Positions 14,665-19,308 of a stretch of DNA of 19,308 nt are shown here, in pieces. The stretch's first letter is position 1. Each line of letters begins with the position of its first letter. Below the pieces are notes generated by a model that was not told the DNA's origin, did no database searches, and worked only from the letters and a program-made list of their open reading frames with translations. This DNA comes from Flavobacterium psychrophilum. Its GTDB lineage: Bacteria > Bacteroidota > Bacteroidia > Flavobacteriales > Flavobacteriaceae. A program made the position numbers and the translations under genes. Location: NCBI GenBank assembly GCA_945869365.1, contig CAMBOW010000028.1, forward strand, positions 1 to 19,308, written 5' to 3'.

Positions 14665-15786
14665 GCAAACAACAATCATTTGCGCGCCATTTCCAATTTG
14701 GTCACAAATATACTGTTCCTTTTGGCAAAAGCCAATCAATTCAGCCTGAATAAATTGCAAACAACTTTCTTGATGAGAAAACGGATACAACACATGTACG
14801 TTGGCGCCGGCATCAAGCGTAAAGCAAATGGGTGTGTTGGTGCGGGCTCTAAATTGCCATATGCGTTGAATAATCTCGAGCGTATTGGGCTTCATCAAGA
14901 TAAAATAAGGCTGCGACGTCATCATCATGGCGTGCAAGGTCAAAGCCTCACTTTCAACTAACGCAATAAAGTGTTCCAAATTGCCTGAAGCAAAAATAGC
15001 TTTCAACTGCGCCAAATGTTCGTGCGCCTGATCAAAACGGTTCTGGGCAAGGGGATGTCCGTGCATGAGCTCATGGCCCACCGTACTTGACACCTGTTTT
15101 TCGCCTTTGTCTACCAACAAAATGGTGTCTTGGTAGTTTTGAAAAACCGGGTGGATTTCGCCTGGAAACGAAATGCCATATTGGTTTGAACTGCCTTCTA
15201 TGCTCGGTGTTTCGCCCCAAACTACCACACTGCCTTTTATGCTTCGGCAGGCACTTCCCGATCCCAAACGCGCCAAAAAGGAGGCTTTTTGCGCCACATA
15301 ATCTGCGGAAAGTTCTGGGTATAATTGCTGCTCCAAGTGCATGATGTTTACGGCCAAAGCCGCCATGCCTGAGGCGGATGAGGCAATCCCAGAGCTGTGC
15401 GGAAAGGTGTTGTGAGAAGAAATTACAAAATGATAGTCTTTCAAATACGGGCAATAGGGCGCAATGCGCGCAAAAAATTGCTCCATTTTAGGATGAAATT
15501 CGGGTTTGGGCTGCCCTTCAAAAAGCAACTCAAACGAAAAAGGCGTTTTGGTATTTTCGCGCAAACTAAACTGCAAGCTGGTTACCGTATGGCAGTTTTG
15601 TAAGGTGAAACTCAGCGACGGATTGGCCGGAATTTGTGCATCAGCAAGACCCAATTCGTTTTTTTGATGAGACAATTTTCCCCAGTATTTCACCAAGGCG
15701 ATGTTGCTTGGGGCTGTCCAAGTAAAGTTTCCGCTGTTCACCAAAGCAGGAGTTCCGGTTGGGATAAAATCAGTAGCGTTGCGCAT
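14662..15786 (-). CDS. mvaD: Diphosphomevalonate decarboxylase
   Basis: 374 aa, cytoplasmic. Converts mevalonate 5-diphosphate and ATP to isopentenyl diphosphate, ADP, phosphate and CO2, the last step of the mevalonate pathway. Family motifs are clear: APSNIALVKYWGK (about 25-37), the phosphate loop FPHSSGIASSASGMAAL, SGSACRSIKGSVVVWGE, MTSQPYFILMKPNT, and FTLDAGANVHVL with Asp325 as the catalytic aspartate. Length is slightly above the bacterial norm (about 330 aa), with extra residues at both ends, as in other Bacteroidota. The ATG at 15784-15786 is the only good start. It is 87 bp downstream of lspA in a spacer with a 15-bp-period repeat, and heads the mvaD-mvk-UbiA cluster. Its use implies this organism makes isoprenoids by the mevalonate rather than the MEP pathway. 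Confidence 0.94.
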   Translation of the reverse strand: MRNATDFIPTGTPALVNSGNFTWTAPSNIALVKYWGKLSHQKNELGLADAQIPANPSLSFTLQNCHTVTSLQFSLRENTKTPFSFELLFEGQPKPEFHPKMEQFFARIAPYCPYLKDYHFVISSHNTFPHSSGIASSASGMAALAVNIMHLEQQLYPELSADYVAQKASFLARLGSGSACRSIKGSVVVWGETPSIEGSSNQYGISFPGEIHPVFQNYQDTILLVDKGEKQVSSTVGHELMHGHPLAQNRFDQAHEHLAQLKAIFASGNLEHFIALVESEALTLHAMMMTSQPYFILMKPNTLEIIQRIWQFRARTNTPICFTLDAGANVHVLYPFSHQESCLQFIQAELIGFCQKEQYICDQIGNGAQMIVVC

Positions 15787-15842
15787 GGGGTGATTTTTGG
15801 TTGTCTATTTTGGTCTAGCGGATTTAAAAATTGAAAAATTCA

Positions 15843-15869
15843 GTCTAAAATCTATTCGTCTAAAATCTA
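15843..15869. repeat. 12-bp direct repeat GTCTAAAATCTA, period 15
   Basis: GTCTAAAATCTA occurs at 15843-15854 and again at 15858-15869, in the lspA-mvaD spacer, ending 4 bp before the lspA stop. The linking CTATTCGTCT (15852-15861) also occurs at 147-156. Confidence 0.75.
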
Positions 15870-15873
15870 AATG

Positions 15874-16473
15874 CTAAGTCGCTGGCTGAAACGCCTTTTT
15901 ATTAAACACAATCAAAATACCTACGCCCGTAGAGATGGCCACGTCGGCTATATTGAAAATGGCATTAAAAAATTTAAACGGTTTCCCCCCTAGCAAAGGT
16001 ATCCAATCTGGAAATTGAGTATCAACAAAGGGGAAATAAAGCATATCAACTACTTTGCCATGAAATATAGTTCCATAAGGCTGATTAGAAAACAAGGTAG
16101 CTAGGTGTACACGGCTGTCATCAAAGCAAATGCCATAAAACACCGAGTCGATGATGTTTCCAAAAGCACCCGCCAAAATGAGTGCGATCGCCACAATCAA
16201 ATAGGTGGAACTGTTTTTGCGCGAAGCGTCCCACAACCAGTAGCCAATAGCGCTCACGGCAACCAAACGAAATAAAGTGAGAATTAATTTGCCATAAGAA
16301 CCCGGTATTTCGGTTCCCCAGGCCATGCCTTCGTTTTCGATAAACAAAATTTTAAACCAGGAAAAGACGTTTAGTTCTTCGCCCAACACAAAATTGGTTT
16401 TGATGTAAATTTTAGAAACTTGATCAACTAAGAGGATGATGAATATCAAGAAATAGGCTTTGCGTAAGGTCAT
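15874..16473 (-). CDS. lspA: Lipoprotein signal peptidase (signal peptidase II)
   Basis: 199 aa inner-membrane aspartyl protease that removes the signal peptide from lipid-modified prolipoproteins. Four hydrophobic segments are visible (YFLIFIILLVDQVSKI; LILTLFRLVAVSAIGYWL; LIVAIALILAGAFGNIID; FNIADVAISTGVGILIVF). The catalytic aspartates are Asp143 in KVVDMLYF and Asp177 in FNIADVA. The segment between the third and last helices is longer than in proteobacteria, with an ATLFSNQPYGTIFHG insertion and a WIPLLGG loop, as is usual in Bacteroidota. The start is set at ATG 16473 (MTLRKAY): reading seven codons further would need a TTG at 16494 and overlaps the promoter candidate. It stands downstream of the terminator of the DksA-like gene, so it should have its own promoter. 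Its substrates would include the many flavobacterial surface lipoproteins. Confidence 0.95.
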   Translation of the reverse strand: MTLRKAYFLIFIILLVDQVSKIYIKTNFVLGEELNVFSWFKILFIENEGMAWGTEIPGSYGKLILTLFRLVAVSAIGYWLWDASRKNSSTYLIVAIALILAGAFGNIIDSVFYGICFDDSRVHLATLFSNQPYGTIFHGKVVDMLYFPFVDTQFPDWIPLLGGKPFKFFNAIFNIADVAISTGVGILIVFNKKAFQPAT

Positions 16474-16491
16474 GTAATTGTTTTGATGGGC

Positions 16492-16499
16492 CAAAAATA
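16492..16499 (-). promoter_or_regulatory. lspA: Candidate -7 box of lspA
   Basis: The minus strand reads TATTTTTG, a full match to TAnnTTTG, just after the upstream terminator and 19 bp before the lspA ATG. The leader would be only about 10-15 nt. No -33 TTTG is visible. Confidence 0.4.
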
Positions 16500-16511
16500 G
16501 TATTAATTTCT

Positions 16512-16537
16512 AAAAAAAACGCCCCGATTGGAGCGTT
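16512..16537 (-). terminator. Rho-independent terminator of the ileS-DksA-like operon
   Basis: On the minus strand AACGCTCC pairs with GGGGCGTT (8 bp, one G-U) around an AATC loop and is followed by eight U (A-run 16512-16519). It lies 20 bp beyond the stop at 16557. Confidence 0.88.
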
Positions 16538-16556
16538 AATTTTGTGTCAATTCAGC

Positions 16557-16937
16557 TTAGCGTTGCATGTTTTTGGCCTCGATACTCATGGTGGCATGGG
16601 GCACAATCAAAAGGCGTTCTTTGCTAATTAATTTTCCGGTCACTTTACACATGCCGTAGGTTTTATTCTCTACTCTAAAAAGTGCATTTTTCAAATCGCG
16701 AATGAATTTTTCTTGACGGATAGCCAACTGCGAATTCGCTTCTTTTGACATGGTTTCGCTGCCTTCTTCAAATGCTTTGAAGGTAGGCGACGTATCGTCT
16801 GTTCCGTTGTTTAAGTCATTCATATAGGCACTTTTGATCAAATCTAAATCAGACTGTGCTTTTTGTATTTTTTTTAGGATAAGCTCTTTGAACTCTGCCA
16901 AATCAGCGTCAGAGTAGCGGGCAATTTCATCTACCAT
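16557..16937 (-). CDS. TraR/DksA-family protein with a degenerate zinc finger
   Basis: 126 aa, cytoplasmic. The N-terminal two-thirds is a long charged helical region (ELILKKIQKAQSDLDLIKSA and on to about residue 88) and the end has the DksA-type tail GMCKVTGKLISKERLLIVPH and SIEAKNMQR. DksA binds the RNA polymerase secondary channel and modulates initiation with ppGpp. In classical members four cysteines bind zinc; here only one Cys remains, in YGMCKVTGK, so a normal C4 zinc site cannot form. This loss is, as far as I recall, typical of Bacteroidota members, so it is a family trait rather than damage. It starts 7 bp after the ileS stop, so the two are co-transcribed, and it ends at a strong terminator. 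RNA polymerase binding is inferred from the family. Confidence 0.88.
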   Translation of the reverse strand: MVDEIARYSDADLAEFKELILKKIQKAQSDLDLIKSAYMNDLNNGTDDTSPTFKAFEEGSETMSKEANSQLAIRQEKFIRDLKNALFRVENKTYGMCKVTGKLISKERLLIVPHATMSIEAKNMQR

Positions 16938-16944
16938 AATCGTA

Positions 16945-19308
16945 TTATTTTGTAATTAATATTCTTGTTTTTATTTCATCAAATTCAATTTCAACACCGC
17001 CTTCTACTTGGGCTTGCAGCTGAATCGATTCGGTTAAGGTTTCCGATTTGATGTACATTTCATTTGCCCGAACCGCTGCTTCTAGTTGCGCGTTCTGTTG
17101 CAAAACAAGATGAATTTTATCGGTTACTTCAAACCCAGAATCTTTTCTGATGTTTTGAATTCGATTTACCAATTCGCGTGCAATTCCTTCTTGAATCAAT
17201 TCTTCCGAAAGGGTGATGTCTAGCGCAACCGTGATTCCGTCTGCATGAGCCACCAACCAACCTTCGATGTCTTGCGAAGAAATTTCTACATCAGCCAGTG
17301 TTAAAGTTATTGGTTTTCCCGAGATAACAATAGCCAACTCGCCGTTGCGGTCTAATTCGTTAATTTGTTCTGACGTAAATGACTGTATCTCTTTGGAAAT
17401 CAAGCCCATATCTTTGCCAAAACGCGGGCCTAAGGCCTTGAAATTGGGCTTAATTTGCTTCACCAAAATCCCAGAGGCATCGTCTAATAATTCGATTTCT
17501 TTGACGTTTACTTCAGCTTTAATGAGGTCAGAAATGGCGTTGATTTCTTCGCGTTGATTGGCGTCAAGTACCGGAATCATTACCCTTTGCAAGGGTTGAC
17601 GCACCTTGATCATTTCCTTTTTGCGCAGGGACAAAACCAAGGACGAAATGGTCTGTGCTTTTTGCATTTTGCGCTCTAATTTTTTATCAACAAAGTTTTC
17701 AACCAAATCCGGAAATTTTGCCAAATGTACCGACTCCAATTCTCCTAAATGTGTTGCTTGGGTTAAGTCTCTGTAAAGTTGTTCCATGAAAAAAGGAGCA
17801 ATAGGCGCAGCCAATTTACTCACCGTGAGCAAGCAGGTATACAAAGTTTGGTAGGCCGCGATTTTGTCTTGGGCATACTCCCCTTTCCAAAAACGTCTGC
17901 GACACAAACGCACGTACCAATTACTTAAGTTTTCTTGTACAAACTCAGAAATGGCTCGAGCCGCTTTGGTGGGTTCATAATCGGCGTAGGCCAAATCTAC
18001 TTCTTGAATCAGGGTATGCAGCTCCGAGATGATCCATTGGTCAATTTCGGGACGATCTTCGAGCGGAATTTCGGCCTCGGTATAGGTGAATCCATCAATG
18101 TTGGCATACAAAGCAAAGAACGAATAAGTGTTATAAAGCGTACCAAAAAATTTACGGCGCACTTCGGCCACGCCTTCGATGTCAAATTTCAAGTTGTCCC
18201 ACGGATTGGCATTGGCAATCATGTACCAGCGTGTGGCATCGGGGCCATATTCTTTTAACGTTTCAAATGGATCTACCGCATTGCCCAATCGCTTGGACAT
18301 TTTTTGACCGTTTTTGTCTAAAACTAAACCGTTAGACACCACATTTTTATAAGCAATTTTATCAAAAACCAAGGTGCCAATGGCGTGCAGCGTATAAAAC
18401 CAGCCGCGGGTTTGATCAACGCCTTCGGCAATAAAATCGGCGGGAAAGGCTTTGTTGTCGTCAATCAAATCCTTGTTTTCAAACGGATAATGCCATTGCG
18501 CATAAGGCATGGCCCCACTGTCAAACCACACGTCTATCAAATCGGCTTCGCGCTGCATCGGTTTGCCCGAAGGAGAAACCAAGACGATGGCATCGACCAC
18601 ATTTTTGTGTAAATCGACCAAGTTGTAATTGGCTTCAGACATATCGCCCACTTCAAAGCCGGCAAACGGATTGGTTTGTTGCAACCCAGCGGCCGTCGAT
18701 TTTTGAATTTCTTCGACCAGTTGCGCAACAGAGCCAATGAGTATTTCTTCGGTTTTATCTTCGGTGCGCCAAATCGGCAAAGGAATTCCCCAATAGCGTG
18801 AACGCGATAAATTCCAGTCATTGGCGTTTTTTAGCCAATTCCCAAAACGGCCTTCTCCGGTGGCTTTGGGTTTCCAATTGATGCTGTCGTTGAGTTCAAA
18901 CATCCGGTCTTTGATCTCGGTTACTTTGATAAACCAAGAATCGAGCGGATAGTACAAAATGGGTTTATCGGTGCGCCAGCAATGCGGGTAGCTGTGCACG
19001 TATTTCTCCACCTTAAAGGCTTTGTTTTCTTCTTTTAATTGGATGGCAATTTCTACATCTACCGAACGCTCGGGCACTTCGTTGTCATTGTAGTATTCGT
19101 TTTTCACATATTTGCCGGCGTAAGGACCCAGCTGCGCGGTAAATTTTCCTTGCAAATCTACCAAAGGAACGGGGTTTCCGTTGGAGTCTAAGACCAACAA
19201 GGGCGGTACTTCGGGCACGGCTTCTTTGGCTACTTTGGCGTCATCGGCACCAAAAGTTGGCGCGGTGTGTACGATTCCGGTTCCGTCTTCGGTGGTCACA
19301 AAATCGCC
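16945..19308 (-). CDS. ileS: Isoleucyl-tRNA synthetase, C-terminal ~787 residues (5' end outside)
   Basis: Partial: the reading frame is open to the window edge (GDFVTTEDGTG), so the N-terminal ~330 residues and the HIGH motif lie outside. The enzyme charges tRNA-Ile. Visible in order are: the end of the CP1 editing domain (GTGIVHTAPTFGADDAKVA), the catalytic-domain WYTLHAIGTL-type region (GVDQTRGWFYTLHAIGT), the KMSKR loop at 18289-18303 (GQKMSKRLGN in place of KMSKS), the anticodon-binding helical domain (WYVRLCRRRFWKGE) and a long C-terminal extension. KMSKR and the lack of a cysteine-rich C-terminal zinc finger match the eukaryotic-like type 2 IleRS, which is usually mupirocin-tolerant; that phenotype is inference. 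Co-transcribed with the DksA-like gene. Confidence 0.96.
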   Translation of the reverse strand, partial: GDFVTTEDGTGIVHTAPTFGADDAKVAKEAVPEVPPLLVLDSNGNPVPLVDLQGKFTAQLGPYAGKYVKNEYYNDNEVPERSVDVEIAIQLKEENKAFKVEKYVHSYPHCWRTDKPILYYPLDSWFIKVTEIKDRMFELNDSINWKPKATGEGRFGNWLKNANDWNLSRSRYWGIPLPIWRTEDKTEEILIGSVAQLVEEIQKSTAAGLQQTNPFAGFEVGDMSEANYNLVDLHKNVVDAIVLVSPSGKPMQREADLIDVWFDSGAMPYAQWHYPFENKDLIDDNKAFPADFIAEGVDQTRGWFYTLHAIGTLVFDKIAYKNVVSNGLVLDKNGQKMSKRLGNAVDPFETLKEYGPDATRWYMIANANPWDNLKFDIEGVAEVRRKFFGTLYNTYSFFALYANIDGFTYTEAEIPLEDRPEIDQWIISELHTLIQEVDLAYADYEPTKAARAISEFVQENLSNWYVRLCRRRFWKGEYAQDKIAAYQTLYTCLLTVSKLAAPIAPFFMEQLYRDLTQATHLGELESVHLAKFPDLVENFVDKKLERKMQKAQTISSLVLSLRKKEMIKVRQPLQRVMIPVLDANQREEINAISDLIKAEVNVKEIELLDDASGILVKQIKPNFKALGPRFGKDMGLISKEIQSFTSEQINELDRNGELAIVISGKPITLTLADVEISSQDIEGWLVAHADGITVALDITLSEELIQEGIARELVNRIQNIRKDSGFEVTDKIHLVLQQNAQLEAAVRANEMYIKSETLTESIQLQAQVEGGVEIEFDEIKTRILITK

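Noticed and set aside
15071..15454. 127-codon minus-strand frame overlapping mvaD
   Set aside because: It lies in another frame of the well-supported mvaD gene and has Arg/His/Gly-rich composition with no family pattern.
16474..16494. TTG start adding seven residues to LspA
   Set aside because: MTLRKAYFL is a typical LspA start, and the longer form overlaps the -7 candidate.

Overview
The window looks like the chromosome of a Flavobacterium-type marine or freshwater Bacteroidota (family Flavobacteriaceae). The reasons are three: secreted proteins ending in type IX secretion system (T9SS) sorting domains, candidate promoters of the Bacteroidota form TAnnTTTG with no Shine-Dalgarno sequences, and a characteristic run of ileS, DksA-like, lspA and mevalonate-pathway genes. 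Assignment to genus is inference from protein style, not a search result.

The window splits into two halves. The left half (about 400-10710) is a cell-surface region. It holds a giant modular T9SS cargo protein (minus strand, 1756 aa), a YadA-head/Peptidase_S74 'tail fiber domain' surface protein (minus), a T9SS cargo protein of unknown function (plus) and an outer-membrane beta-barrel porin-like protein (plus). The first two genes carry strong intrinsic terminators and share an almost identical element (TTTGTATAGTT) at the same distance, about 86-95 bp, upstream of their start codons, which suggests co-regulation. The right half (about 10713-19308) is entirely minus strand and mostly housekeeping. 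In transcription order it reads ileS (5' end outside the window), a cysteine-poor TraR/DksA protein, lspA, mvaD, mevalonate kinase, a UbiA prenyltransferase, an RsuA/RluB-type pseudouridine synthase, a SnoaL-like protein and a collapsed DUF885 lipoprotein pseudogene.

The mvaD, mevalonate kinase and UbiA genes form a small isoprenoid cluster: two steps towards isopentenyl diphosphate, followed by an enzyme that would attach a polyprenyl chain to an acceptor that cannot be read from the sequence.

Three things stand out. (1) Many intergenic spaces are built from degenerate tandem repeats whose unit sequence differs from place to place but whose period is always 7 bp (161-347, 12441-12631, 14563-14664). 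(2) A DUF885 gene has lost most of its middle, so that its N- and C-terminal ends are joined out of frame at an A7 run. (3) The giant T9SS protein has four ~0.7 kb module copies and a nearly perfect 150-bp tandem repeat, a substrate for copy-number change. I found no CRISPR array, insertion sequence, tRNA or rRNA.
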